From positions 42,110 through 106,109 of the forward strand of contig MU621115.1 in the NCBI GenBank assembly GCA_025399215.1: a stretch of 64,000 bases of DNA, in the 5' to 3' direction. The translations under genes were made by a program, and so were the position numbers. The notes under the pieces were generated by a model. It saw only the letters and a list, made by a program, of their open reading frames with translations. It searched no databases and was not told the DNA's origin. Numbering within the stretch: position 1 is the first letter of the stretch; every line of letters begins with the position of its first letter. Shown here in pieces: positions 46,068 to 58,928 of the stretch. The DNA comes from Globomyces pollinis-pini. Taxonomy: Eukaryota > Chytridiomycota > Chytridiomycetes > Rhizophydiales > Globomycetaceae.

Positions 46068-46746
46068 ATGTGTTTAACACTTGCCAAAATGAGTATGGAA
46101 GACTTTGAAAACCCGTATCAAACATTGAAATTAGAATATCAAGAATTGATTAATGAATGTAGACAAACAAAGTTAGATAATGCTGAACGATTTCAATCAT
46201 ATCAAGAAAAGGTCTTGAAGGAATTAGCTCAAATATTGAAAGAGAGAGTAGAATTTGAGGAGAATTGGGAGAGGAAGCTCAGAGAAAGTGATATTGGTAG
46301 ACGTGGATTACCAGTAAATGATTTGAAACTAATGGTAGAAACATATTCAATGGTCAATTGGTGTACCAGAGAAAACGTTCATTGAAACGTTAGATTCAAG
46401 TTCTACTTTAGCAGCAGATGATTTATGTGATGAACCAGAAGAACTTGATAGTGATGATGAATCTGAAGAAAGAGCTTTAAATCAATTGTACACTTTCCAC
46501 TCACGAAAGGCAATTAAAAGGCGTCAGCGGTTTAGATTTAATGACTTTAATCGACAAAAAACTTTGGAATCCTTGGATGTTTTGATTCGCGAAACTAATG
46601 TGGTTGGAACCAACTATGGAAGAGTTACCAGTAGTTTGGTTGAATATTCTAATGATGATTTAAATCAAGAACTATCTGAATCCAATTATAATCATCAATC
46701 TGTTACTCAACTAGAAAATCTTCAGGAATTTCTAGTCGAAAATTAA
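46068..46746 (+). CDS. Unrecognised acidic coiled-coil protein
   Basis: Two exons (46068-46313, 46339-46746; 217 aa, or 210 from the second ATG at 46089). The first 70 residues predict as coiled coil (YQTLKLEYQELINECRQ, then a LKERVEFEENWERKL helix). An acidic central patch (EELDSDDESEE) precedes a basic stretch AIKRRQRFRFNDFNRQ and a Gln/Asn-rich end. I do not recognise the family. The 25-nt intron was placed to join two frames that otherwise break. An ACGCGT box lies at 46055-46060, immediately upstream, within the 128-bp region shared with BPL1. Confidence 0.65.
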
Positions 46747-46853
46747 TTTACCAATTCTAATTGATGGAGTAATAAATATCCATCATCTTTATCTTTTACA
46801 TTATCTTTCTTGAATCTAAATACCAGAACACGTTTAAATAACAAACCAATCAT

Positions 46854-47628
46854 TTATTCGTTGTTCTGTGTGTTCTCATAATGAATGGCAAATTTATATC
46901 CAACTAATACAGAGGATAAGACAGTCAAGATCCCTATAAGGTTATTCATAAAATGATTACTCATCATTCCTTTTTTAGTACCATCACGAATACGAGTCAA
47001 TCGATCCTCCAATTTCTTCATCTGTAAATCAATTTTTTCTTCAGCTTCCTTTAATTGATTCTTCAATTCTTGAGATTCAAGTAAAATTCTAGATTTTTCA
47101 AGATTTAAATCTAATCGTACACCTGAATGTACTTTAGATAAATCTGTAGTCAGATTATTTTTATGACTTTCAACATCCGCTTTAATACTTTCTAAACTGC
47201 TTTTGAGCATTCCAAAATCTTTTTGTTCTAATGAATGTATATCAGTTCTAATTCGATTTAATTCTAATTCTGATTGTCCAATACTTTGACGATGATCTTT
47301 TTTGGTAACCAATGATTTGGTAGATGCAAGCATACTAATAACTGTTATTGAAAAATCAAGAATAGTCAATTGTTGATAGAGACCATGATTGATAAATATG
47401 AAATTACCTTTCATCTACAACTTGACTTATTAAGGCAATAAGTCCGTTAGATTCACTTGTAGTAAATCCTTCGGCTTTTAGTAAATCAACGTAATGACTA
47501 ACATCAAAGTTAATTCTATTTGACATCATCCCTGTTGGTTCTCCTTTACTTATATCTGAATTAAACCTTTTCAGGATGTAGTAACGATTCAGGTTTGTTA
47601 TTGTTCTTCCAAATCGTTGTATTGTCAT
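46854..47628 (-). CDS. Mitochondrial MCUR1/CCDC90 (DUF1640) family protein
   Basis: Two exons (47408-47628, 46854-47334; 233 aa). It has a basic, Arg-containing mitochondrial-type N-terminus, the conserved head FDVSHYVDLLKAEGFTTSES with LIALISQVVDE, a long coiled coil, and a C-terminal transmembrane segment (NLIGILTVLSSVLVGYKFAI). This is the standard head-stalk-anchor plan of MCUR1/CCDC90B and fungal FMP32, inner-membrane proteins linked to calcium uniporter or respiratory-complex assembly. The 73-nt intron separates head and stalk. Confidence 0.87.
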
Positions 47629-47689
47629 TGAATTTAAGAAAAAATTAAAGGAGTTGGTGATTTACAGAAGACTTTTATATATATTAGCA

Positions 47690-49310
47690 TTAAACTCGAG
47701 ACAAAAATGTTTCTTCGTTCATCAGTCGGAGGAGTCCCTTTTCTCGTTCCACCCCAATGGTGGTCAACTCTCCTCCATAATCATGCCCTGGAAAAACAAT
47801 AACCTAAAAGATAAGTCAGGTTTACATACATTGTTGTCAAGCAAAGACAGTGTTTTTTGAAGAGAGTTAAACATTGAGTGTTTACAGGAATCTGGAAAAT
47901 CTAGTCGGCCACAAGAACCAATAAACAATGTATCACCAGTAAATAGTCTATTACCATTCACTAATATACATTGAGATCCCATTGTATGCTATTTTTGTCA
48001 GTAAATTACTTTACCCCTGGAGTGTGTATAAATTCCAAGTGAGTTTCTAATTCTTCAAGATTACGATCTTGAACCCATTGCGGATCATTTTCTTCCGCAA
48101 CTCGCAGTGGTAATGTCACCTTAAAACCTGTATGAGTTGGTATGAATTGAGAACGCGTCATTTCAGGATTAGCATTGATAATAGAATCAATTTCTGATTC
48201 AAATGCGTAGGCTTTAACGCCTGGGTATTTTTTTAACAAATTCGCAATCCCATCAACTCGCAACCGATAACGATCAAATGGAGGTGGAGGGATTCCACCA
48301 ACGTGATCAACATGATAATGTGTGATGGCTACTGCTACAATTTTCAATCTAATAAAATGTTAGTTATCAAAATGATAAAGTAGAATGGTTAATAGTGATT
48401 TTACTCAATACCAAAACTAAATTAATACCTTTGCTCTTTGGCATATTTAAAGATTCCATCAATATCCCAACAGGCGTCTACAACCACACATTGCCTAGAA
48501 TACTTATTTACAATAAAATAAATGAAATTTCGCATTGGTTTGGCTCCGTTCTCAAATATGAGTGATTGGATTGGCCTTGGAATTATTATAAGTATAGTTT
48601 ACTGAAAAACAGATGAATGACATATCTCACGCCCAGGAAACAACTGATAAATTTCTAAACCTAAACCATTAGCAGTTTCTATCAAACCTAGTCATTAGAA
48701 GAAACATTTAATACCGTTTTCATCATCTTCTAATTGAAATTTGCACTTGAAAATGTTTGATCGAATTGAAGAACTTCTTTGATCAAACGTTAATGCCATA
48801 GAAAAACAATCCAGTGCCAATTGAAATTGTCTCAATCCTTTCAAAGACTCCCCTAAGATAAGGAATCAAACCAAATATACCTTTCCTATAGTAACCTTTT
48901 ACCCAATTTGGACGATATTTGATGATTCCTTTTGAATCATATAATGCACGTTCAAAATCAAGGGTATTAATGTAGGCAGCAGCTCTATTTGACAAGAGCA
49001 TGGTGAGTAAAAACAAAGGAGAAGTATCAGATAAATCAGTGGCAGGAGGAGTTGTAGGAGTACTTGGTGAGTTTATAATTCCATCAAAACAATCCAGACC
49101 TCGCGAATATTCGTAAATGGCAGTTTTATTATCAGCATTTTTATAAGCCGAGTTTCCTTTAGCTTTTGCATCCAAAATAATTTCCAGTTTCTCTGGTGCG
49201 AAAGAAGGGGAATATGGACAAGTGTCTGATTCATCTGCGTAATCCAAAGACGATAATCGTTGCATCGATGGTTCCGATGATATCCCAAACATGCTCATAC
49301 AGAATTCCAT
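47690..49310 (-). CDS. TPR-metallo-beta-lactamase fusion hydrolase
   Basis: Exons 48881-49310, 48715-48852, 48603-48687, 48429-48575, 48015-48348, 47830-47988 and 47690-47803 give 468 aa in one frame. Residues 40-190 are TPR-like (AKAKGNSAYKNADNKTAIYEY, LLSNRAAAYINTLDFERAL, LRQFQLALDCFSMAL). A glyoxalase II/persulfide-dioxygenase-type MBL domain follows with THYHVDHVGG, TPGHTMGSQ, TGDTLFIGSCGRLDF and FPGHDYGGE, so the metal ligands are present. The linking exon reads ENGLIETANGLGLEIY and PIQSLIFENGAKPMRN. The substrate is probably a thiol ester or related small molecule; the TPR could tether it to a chaperone. The fusion rests on the 27-nt intron at 48576-48602. Confidence 0.8.
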
Positions 49311-49495
49311 TTTTGTTTATGGGAAGTGTTGAATATTCTCCTTCAAGAAGAGCCTCAAAGCCACACCAAAAACAATCGTGAACTTGACCATCAACTCAAT
49401 TAATTGAACAGTGATCAAGATGATAATTAATAAATTACGTGTAAAATCTTATAGAATTCATATAAGAAAAGAGTAATTGTTGTAAATGATTAGTT

Positions 49496-52400
49496 TCATT
49501 GAGTTAGAATTTCAGTCATTAAACCATTATTGGAATTCATATTTCGATTACAAATTTCTTCAATTAATTGCCGTCGGATTAACGCCCTAAAAGTAAAATA
49601 TTATCCTATCACTTACGGTCTTTTGTATATACATTTCGAAATATTATAACTTTTATGGATATTGACAGCCGTCTGTCGTACCAAAGCCCCTAAATTTGAT
49701 TTGCCTACAATAATATCATGTGCCAGAGGCCCAATTCCCTATTCATTAGCATATAAGTGATAGTACAGAGCATTCGATAGGCAATCCAACTCTCTCACAT
49801 ATTTGTATTAAAAATAGTCCCGGTGAATTTGCAACAGGGTTAATTACTATTGCCACAAGTAGATTCGGTGGTAAATCTTCTATATAACAATTGAGGTTGA
49901 GGATATCATCTGTCCACACAACACACACAATATCATTTTCTATTTTACATTCAAAATCAGATTTGGTCATTTCCACTTGTGTATTCATAGTTTTTGATCT
50001 ACTTCTACTTTTATCTTTTCCTTTAGATTGATTGTTCGTTTGATTGGAATTACTGATTCGGTCTGAAGAGAGTGTAGCTTTCCTTTCTAACCCTTTGTTT
50101 TTTGTTGAATCTTTGTTAGAGATTGAATTGGCCTTTTTAATTTGCATTTTAGTGTTCATTTTTTGAGGTTCATTTCGGATTAATTCAGGAGAGATGAATA
50201 TAACTTCTGTATTTAGGTTACCAAAGTAAGGAACAAGAGGAATTTTATCAAAAGTAAAATTTCCTTTAAATCCTAAGTGTGTCTTTAATTCTACTTGCCA
50301 CCCAAGCGACCATAGAAAGCTGTTAAATTCATGATTCGCACAATCAGCGGGTTTAAAAATATCTTCAATAATATCTGTAGTGTAACGATATAATACGCAA
50401 AATGAATAACACTCACGGCTAATAGATTTAATATCTTGTTCAACTTACTCAGGTAATTGATCTAGCTTTTCCAAATCCTGAAGCAACTCTTCTGACATCA
50501 TAAGTGGTTTCAAATCAGAATGATTTTGAATGTTTAAATAGCCAAGACTGCTTAAAAAAAGTCGAAAATGCTTTGGCCTAATGGTTAGATATTTGATATC
50601 TACATGAAGTTCGGGTTTTCTGAATCAACTAATTGCTCTGGCTTAGCAACTTGAAGTGTGTCTCCAGTGTAATGCTGATCTGTACCAAATTCAATTTTCG
50701 TCTGTTCTAGTGTTTCTGAATAAAATTCATCATATGATTGCTTTTCAGCGGCTACTGAGAAGAAATCATTTAAAGCGGGAATGTTATCTTCAATGGCACA
50801 TTTGTAATCCACTATCGAGCCATTAGTTGGAGTATATGGATATTCGGATGGTTGGAAATGATGTTTTGGCACAACCTCTCGATCTATTACGGGTAGCTTT
50901 GTGGTTTCCATTAAAGTTGTTTTTCTGATCACTTTGGTTTTATCGCCATATTCGAATTCACCAAGCCAATCATGTCTTCCAGTAGGCTCTCGTATTAGAA
51001 GAGCTACAAAGGGTGATTTAGACCCATTGGCATGACTACTCCAATGTGGTCGCTCCAAAAAACCAAAAATTAATCGTTTTTGGAATGCAAAGTAACGTAA
51101 GAACTTTCCTTCCGATAGCGTAGACCGAAATTTTTTATGTGAACTGTTTCCTGCTTGCAATCCTCCTTGCAAATCTGATATGATGCTTAATTCCGAAGTC
51201 TCATTCCATGCAGAGCTAAACCTGGTCAAGCCCATACAGGACCCTGTGGGAGGGTAATTTCCTAGCCTGTTCAGTATGAGTGACATTGCTGTCTCTGCGG
51301 AAGTCTTAATTTGAATCTCCGTTGATAAAACTGCAAATGTAGGTAGTCCTAATCCGGCATCCTTCATTGGCGTACTAACAACATTCGAAGAAGATGGCTG
51401 TGCATTTAGAAGCTTGGCTAATCGCCTAGCTGGAACCATAGTCATACGAGATTGCTGCTTTTTGGAAATTGGTGTTGGAGTGAGTGATTGTGTGGTTGAT
51501 TGTTGAGGAGTTGATAATGGAGTCGTTTCCCCTTTGAAGCTTTCGGAAAGTTTTTCCAATGCTTGAATGGTAGCAACTGATAGAATTGAATTTGATGAAT
51601 CAACCTCATTTGTGGGATTACTTGTGGTGCTATAACCATGTTCTCGATCTAAAATCACCACACCTTTTGACAATGCTGAAAGCACCATTTTTTGAACTTC
51701 TGAGTCGTCTCTGATAGTAGTTCCGATTAGAGACCATCTAGATAGTTGATCAAACGCTCGAACAATTCTGAGTTGATGTTGCTATTGATGAATCAATGGA
51801 TTTCATACCACAAGTTCCTCTACCTTCAGCTCCACATCTAAGTATCTACATAGACTGACTAACAGCTCCTTGATACAATTCTACAGTTAAAGATAGGATT
51901 AAAAACCTTGTTTGAAGGGTTTTCAGGATTTATATGACAAACAAACAAAGACAATACATCAAATGAGCCAAGAATAACTTCGTTTGGCCAATGATCTGGT
52001 ATAAGAAGCTACTAAATCAATTCTGTGTATCAATTTACTTTTTCCTGAATCACTTTAATAAAGATCGAGAATATCTCTGGAAATTTTTCTGCTTCTTGTA
52101 CAGAATAAGATCCAATAAGACTAAGGAGGTATTTACAGTTTTTAATACTCGACTCTGTTATCAGAGAACCAGTTAATAAAAAGAGGATATGCTTCTTGAG
52201 CTAAATATTAGTCAAGACTAATATTCAAACCATCGTAAAACTCTCGTTGTTATAATTTAACCCATTCAATAAGTCTGTTATCTATTTTGATTAAAAATGA
52301 AAACCAATACCCAGGTTTCAAATTTGGGATTTACAAATTGTGGTAATGAAATATCCGACAACTTGAACTTTAATTCCCGAGTATCCAGGTAATCTAGACC

Positions 52401-54269
52401 AAAGATAATTGATCCTAAGATTTGATATCCACCTCTTCGTAAAGCGTCCAAGTCCATTTTTTGCCCATGGAACTCAGATGTAGATGCTTGTACAAACGGT
52501 AATATCCTTGACAATGATTCTATAAAATTCGGTATCAATAATGAAAATCCTGCCAAGTTCATTGAAAACAGTTTGTGTCCGTTCAAAACAATCGAACAAC
52601 GAGCAAGTATATCATCTTCTAAGCCCTGCACATTTAATCTTTGTAAAACTTAACCTTTTTCAAAACATAATAAAATTTTCTCAAGTAAAATGGATGAAAT
52701 TCCTGAAATGGCTGTAGTTTAGAAAAGATTCTACAAAGTGTTGCCAATGCATCCGCTCGACCAATTTCATACCTAATGGTTGTCATCAGCATGTAATTAA
52801 TTAAATACCCAGGCTTAGACATCGCTGCTGCATCAAGGAGCCAATTTCCAAACATATGTAAAATCGTGTTTCCATTAATCTCCGAAAATGGTAGTTGATC
52901 TCTCTTACAAAGTTAATAATATCTTATATACTTCTTGGAGATTAAATAGATGCAATTCATCAACCAGTTTTGATAACCCCTAAATCGTTACATTTCATTG
53001 ATTGATTTACTCCAATTGCAGTTTGAAAACTTGGAGCCTCCATGGTTGCGGGATTTGGTATCATATCTATCATAAACGGATTTAAAATTATTACATAGTA
53101 GTCTGTGCCAAGAATAATATAACTGATTTCTATTCATTGAACTGGAATCTATTTTTTTGCCATCTGGATTATCTTCTAGTCCTTCTTTCTCCAGAAAGCC
53201 TTCATCGGCCTCACAGTTCAAATCAGACACCATTAATTTGGTTAAAGCTAGAGAACTTGTACACCATTGAATAAGTGATTGTACTCGATGACACCAATGA
53301 ACATAATGTGATTTCAACTTATTCCACATATTGATATCTAATGTTTTTGATACTAACCATACTTGAAAAATAGTCTATACAATGATTAAAGTACTAAATG
53401 GTTACTCTGATTAGAGATTCACATAATCGATCACCCATTACTGATACAACTTGCTGATTCTCTGCCATATCACTTTGACCAAGTTTTGTTTGAGCTGACG
53501 TTGGTGCGCTTAATAAAGAATCACAGACACCCAAAAACACTTTGAGAATCACCTACAATACTTAGAAATATTTGAATTATTACAAGCCAAGTTTCATCAG
53601 AAAAATTGTCAGCATTATCACTAATTCCACCCATGAATATTGCCAAAACTTTCTCACAAAGTTCAATATGTTGACTTAACGCATCTGCACCATCTTCAGA
53701 TACATTTTTACTATGAACAGGCAATGCATTCATTCGTGGACGGAATAATAATGATGATTGTTTAAAGATTGACTGACGAGTGTTTAATATAAAATCAATT
53801 ACTTGTATAAATGACTGAAATACTTCTGAATCTTTATCACTATTTGAAACAATCATTGGTCGTTTACTCGGTTCTAATAACCAAGTGGAATAAACTTTGA
53901 CACTATTTTGTATTATTTTGATGTGTTCGATTGGTAAATCAAATCCTTGCCCAACAATTTCCATTACAAACTATCATAAAATCTTCAATTTGAAATACCT
54001 TTACGTGAGCTGGAGAAGTTAATATAGAAGCTGGTTCTGGATTGGTTGATTGAATTAGATATCCATTCATTTTTGATATTATTGTGGTTTTCACATCTAT
54101 TGGGAAAAGTGATAATATATTTGACTCTAATCAAATCAGATTTGGAGTATATCGAACCTGGATTCCGCTCTAATAAACCTAATTCTACTATCTGCTGCAG
54201 AAACATTGATAACTTTGTGAAAAACGCGTCACAACAGAAACCAACACATTCAAAGCTTAATTTGAACAT
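49496..54269 (-). CDS. RALGAPB: Ral GTPase-activating protein beta subunit
   Basis: This is the non-catalytic beta subunit of the RalGAP complex (TSC2/TSC1-like), controlling Ral/Rheb-type GTPases. Eighteen exons run from 54158-54269 down to 49496-49586; key ones are 53562-53970, 53095-53374, 52655-52903, 52311-52625, 50604-51781 and 49767-50418 (1419 aa; human about 1494). Landmarks are FVMEIVGQGFDLPI, DETWLVI, MFGNWLLDAAAM, GRADALATLCRIFSK, FGFLERPHW with LLIREPTGRHDWLGEF, FNSFLWSLGWQVELK, and the closing LGALVRQTAVNIHKS. The first exon (with the 61-nt intron 54097-54157) is the least certain; translation could start at 54070. With 17 introns it is the most fragmented gene here. Confidence 0.92.
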
Positions 54270-54331
54270 TTCAAAGCATTACCAAATCTAACAACATAAT
54301 ATTTTTATTTGTTTCTAAGTTTTTTAATCAT

Positions 54332-57213
54332 TTAATTGCCCAACATTCGAAGTATCAAATACAATGTTGAACCAATAAATCGGACAGTTGACAAAGCCAA
54401 AACAGAGTAGAAAATAAACTAAATGTTAGAAATGAATAAAATTACAGATAAGAATGGATTTCCAGCCGTTTCTGCGGTAGTTCCACTCAACAAGAATGGC
54501 TTTTGAATAGCATCTCTAACTTGTTGACTTGTCATTGCAATCACAACTAATCCATTTGAGAATACCCAAGATAAGACAACTCTAGTACGAAAACTCTTGA
54601 AATAATCCTCCATCTTTGTTTGAGCATCCCTGGATGATTTTTCCAATGGTCTGGGTTGACTTAAACTACTAATGAATTTTTCATAGTTTTTATCAATATC
54701 AGATTTTTCAGTAATCATTTCAACTTCTACTGTTTCTTTTCCATCTTTTCCTTTCACTGCTGTTACACCACCGAGTGAAGCGGCAGCATTATCACCTTTA
54801 GTTCCCCAACTAACATCGTGCAGATTACAGAATGAATAGACATTCAAGATATTAGTAAACGATGGTAAAAACAGCATGTACTTTTGATTAATAAGAATAA
54901 AATAGTTACCTGAATAAATGAAGTCAGCATATGCCATGGATCCAAGTATAGGCAAGATGCGACAATGTAAAGTCCAATATTGGACAGAGTTGACAAGCAT
55001 ACATCACGAACAGTTTTGTTTGATTGAATAACACCCCATGTATCAGAAAAGGATTTAATTGGCTTGGATTCAAAGACTTTAAAAATGGAATAACCACTGA
55101 TATATAACATCAACAACATAATGATCATAAAAAGCCCAATACACACATTATAGAGTACTTTAGATCCCTGTGGTCGATTTCCTAGAGAGCAAATAAACAC
55201 AATAATGACGGAGAGAAAGTAAAAGTTGTTCAAAACTGGGAATACGTAAGCACCATACTTGACTTTGTTGAACGTAAATGGATCCGATTCATTACTTTGA
55301 GCAATTGCACCGACCAAAAAGTAGAATGTAAGGTAGAAAAATGATAAACCAAACCAACTGAAAAAAACATTGATCAGATTATACGTGAATTCAAAACAAA
55401 GTATCAACTTTCGTACAAAGCTGTGTCCAGAGCGAAAGATATAAAACCAATGGCTTAATGCGTGAATACTTGCAAAGAACGAACCGTTTAACCAACGCCT
55501 GCGCTGAGAAATAAATTCCGGGGTGCTATCTGGCACATCGGTTTCGGCTTGAGCAGATTTCACGTATTTCAACAACCAAGCTTCTTTCACCTTGGTAACG
55601 ATTTCAAAGCATAAGATACGATCTTCAGCTAGATACATGTTGGCTGCAAAAATATCTTCACTGCCATGGAGTGTTTCCCCCAAGAAATACTGTTCTAGTG
55701 GTTTTCCAAGTAATGCTGTATATCGGTAAGCAGAAAATGCTCCAGGAAGAACTGAAATGTATCCGCACACACTTTCAAGTGGTTTATCCAGGATATTAGA
55801 CATTTTGTATTCAAAATTCTGGGCTGCTACAAGTGGATTCAATAGATTAACACAGCCAGTTCCCAATTCAGCATAAATTTCACCACAAGCTCCACCCACT
55901 GATGGGTTCTTGTCGAATGCCTTCCAGAGATGATATAGTGATGTGTTAGTAGGTTTAGTACCGACATCGATAAGAATACATACATTTGGACGAATTAATG
56001 GTCCAAAAGATTTGAAAAACCATCGATGAGAATTAATTTTTTTAGCATTCTTTTCTTTCAAGCAAAACAGAATTTGAACAGGAACATAACCCTTCTCGTG
56101 TCCTTGGACTTTAAGCTCCGGTGTGACACAGACTTGAGTGGTATATTCAAAAATATGGCCAGTAACTGGTGCGCCATTCACATGGTCTTTCATGATTCCA
56201 TTTTGATAGACACCCATAATACCAAGCACATCAAGAACTCGTGAATTGACTTTGGAACGACCATCAGATACAATACAAATGACTGCTTTTTTCCAACCTT
56301 CTTCACCCCATACTGGTGAACGAGTACGTGAGCACAAATAAGCAATATTTTTCATTAACGCTTGCATAGACTTACAAAACAGGAAATCATCTTCATTATA
56401 CCTAAGTAATTAATGGTAACAGACACATACATGGTGACGACAATAAACAATTCAGTTTGACGGTTTAATTCTTGTTGACGCAGACTGTACCCTTTTATCG
56501 AAAATTCATCAGGGTGGCAAGTGACTGCCGTATAACGCATATGTGTGAATTCAATTCCATCATTATATCGTCCTTGTCTTGCAATTCTATTGGCCACAGG
56601 AACATCAATGACTAAATTCCCTTGAGGAGTCAAAGGAATTTGGCGCGTTGTCTTTTTCCTTCTCATTGGAGGTTGTTCTGGGGGCCTTGTAGCTGAATAT
56701 TGCGAACCTACGACGGAAATCGCCTCTGGTGCATAATGTTGTGTATTGGGTTGAGCATATGCGTTTGGGTTGACTGGTGCTGCATTGTATCTTCCAGTAG
56801 GCTGAACAGGACTATTTTGATACTCTGGATAATTCTGCATTGGTGGGTTCGACTGTGGATTTCTGTGATGGTTTGGAGTTTGGGCTCTGTACCGACCATA
56901 TTCCCCAGAACCATTCGATTGAGTATATTGACCAGACCTACCAGAGTATGCCGAATGTCCGTCTGTGGTTAATAATGCAATAATTACCATCTCGATATTC
57001 TACGGCTTGTTGAACATGGTTATTCTGATACGGGTCAGCCCTGACAGGTTCTTGTGTCCTCTGTCTCCTTTCCTGTCTGTTTGGTCGATAATCGTCTACA
57101 TCATTGGTTGGTTGTTGCCTTTGAGTATATCTTGCATCCTGATTGTATCTCCCATCCTGAGCAGCATATCTATTGTCCTGTGGACTATATCTCTCATTTT
57201 GGTTATTCTGCAT
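54332..57213 (-). CDS. Chitin synthase (division 1 type)
   Basis: Exons 56988-57213, 56431-56962, 54910-56401, 54446-54880 and 54332-54418 give 923 aa. The first ~200 residues are Gln/Asn/Tyr-rich and disordered. The GT2 catalytic core has TMYNEDD (built across the 29-nt intron at 56402-56430), CILIDVGTKP, GSEDIFAANMYLAEDRI and the QRRRWLNGS motif that defines processive chitin synthases. Multiple transmembrane helices follow, with a WGTKG motif and a final helix pair after SFIFYSVL. No myosin or cytochrome domain is fused, so it belongs with class I-III enzymes. It is 62 bp upstream of RALGAPB on the same strand. Confidence 0.95.
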
Positions 57214-57509
57214 TTAATTCTTTATGAAATTCCTTTAAGTTTTTGATAAAAATCCCTTGAAGCGCTTTCTGAATAGTGCCACTTCTTGATTTGGTATTTC
57301 GTTGTAAGACTGGGCTCAAATCGCGTGGACTCGGAAACCTAGTGCATCAGGTTTTGAAATAAAGTCAACCATTCGAGTGATATACTACTTGCAGTTACCT
57401 TACTCATTCCATTAACAGAAATATGTTATAGTTAATAGAAATGTGACACAAAAAAGTGCCCAATTTGACTTAAGTGTTACCATACACAAACACAACACTT
57501 ACTAACATC

Positions 57510-58443
57510 TTAATTTTTATTTTTACCAGTGTACTTCTTGGGTGGAAGTTTAGCAATGGCCGCCAGCTCTTTCTGTCTGGCCATATTCTCAGGATTAGCA
57601 CCCCGTTCTTTCCAATTCGATCGTTTCAGTGTAATTGGTCGGTTTCCAACATATTTACCTATGGTTAAACACAATTTTATACCATTCATTTCTCTCATAG
57701 CTTTCACATAATCATCCGGGTCCGAAAAACTAATAAATCCAAATCCTTTTGATTTTGCTGATCGCTTATCTCGAACGACATGTGTTCGTTGTAGAGATGG
57801 GTATCTGGAGAACGATTTGGCTGATAATTAATTAGCGATTGTATAAAAATACCAAGTAGATCATCTGTGACTTCATTTCCAAGATCTCCAACGAAAAGTC
57901 GATAATCATCTACAAATACGTTAAGACAATTTCCAATTTTACCTTCATCCCAATAAATAAGTGACGGATCTTCCCAAACTTCACCACCAGCAGCTCTAAT
58001 AGTGACTTTTTTATTCTGTTTGATTTCTTTCTTTGGTACATAAGGTCGTTGTTCTTGGGCAATTCTCATCGTTTCATGGTAAGATTGAGGAACCTTAATG
58101 TTTGATGTGACTGCAATACTGGCAGCATAACCTTCTGGTAAAGGGGCTGCACCCATTCCTATTTTATAAAAATACTATCCAGATTACCATCTGATGGTCT
58201 TGTTCTGACTTTGACAGTTTTAACTTTTTTTGAAGAAGATCCAATTTCTGATTTCATTAATAATGAAGTGGTGCTATTTTTGAGAATCTGTTGTGTTTCT
58301 GTTGATATATGAGGAGCTTGGATTAGATTTAAGGGCAGGATACCGTTGTTAGTTCCTCCATAGTTAGTTAATCCTTGTTGTACTTTATCCATTGCTTCTT
58401 TTGAGAATTCCTGCATGTATGTTTCAATCTTCTTTTCTGTCAT
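57510..58443 (-). CDS. RBM42: RNA-binding protein RBM42-like, single RRM
   Basis: Exons 58188-58443, 57853-58158, 57683-57820 and 57510-57658 give 282 aa. The C-terminal RRM contains RLFVGDLGNEVTDDLLAKSF (RNP2), HVVRDKRSAKSKGFGFISF (RNP1) and VKAMREMNGKYVGNRPI, very close to RBM42, preceded by the typical GEVWEDPSLIYWD lead-in. RBM42-like proteins bind hnRNP K and spliceosome-associated complexes. The start ATG at 58443 was chosen over an upstream hydrophobic extension that has no ATG. The N-terminal half is low-complexity. Confidence 0.9.
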
Positions 58444-58928
58444 ATTCAATAATGAAAAGAACAGAAAACAAAAAAACAAAAGACAACTAGTAAGGCCATC
58501 AAATACTCTGCTTGGTAATGAAATGTTTATTAATGCCAAATTGAAGGTTAATTTGGTAAAATACCAAATATGTTCTAGTTCCCAGTGCTACTGTTCAAAT
58601 ACAAAGAAAGATGCTCAATTAAAAAACTGGGAAAAAGGTACTTCATCATGGTGCATATAAAATTAATTTCATTGGATTCAATTCATTATCAAAGGCAAGA
58701 TCAGGTGATACCTTCAACCTTACCGAACCAACACGAAATCAATTACTATTTAGGATTCACAATCGAATTCATTAAATCAAGATGAACATTAAAACTAAAA
58801 ACTAAAATTATCATCAAATTAGTCAATTCATGACTCTTCACAAAAAACGTTGATGCGGTACTTTCCTAAACGAGACTCTGTACCATCACTCTTTTTTTCA
58901 ACCCATTCCTACCTAATTTAATTCTATA
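58444..58928. other. Divergent RBM42/carboxypeptidase intergenic region
   Basis: This 485-bp AT-rich stretch holds the promoters of two divergent genes. No exon, repeat or RNA-like structure is visible. Confidence 0.4.

Noticed and set aside
47690..48575. The metallo-beta-lactamase domain as a separate gene
   Set aside because: The only separate start would be an internal ATG at about 48531 that omits family-like residues; a standard 27-nt intron joins it to the TPR exons in frame.
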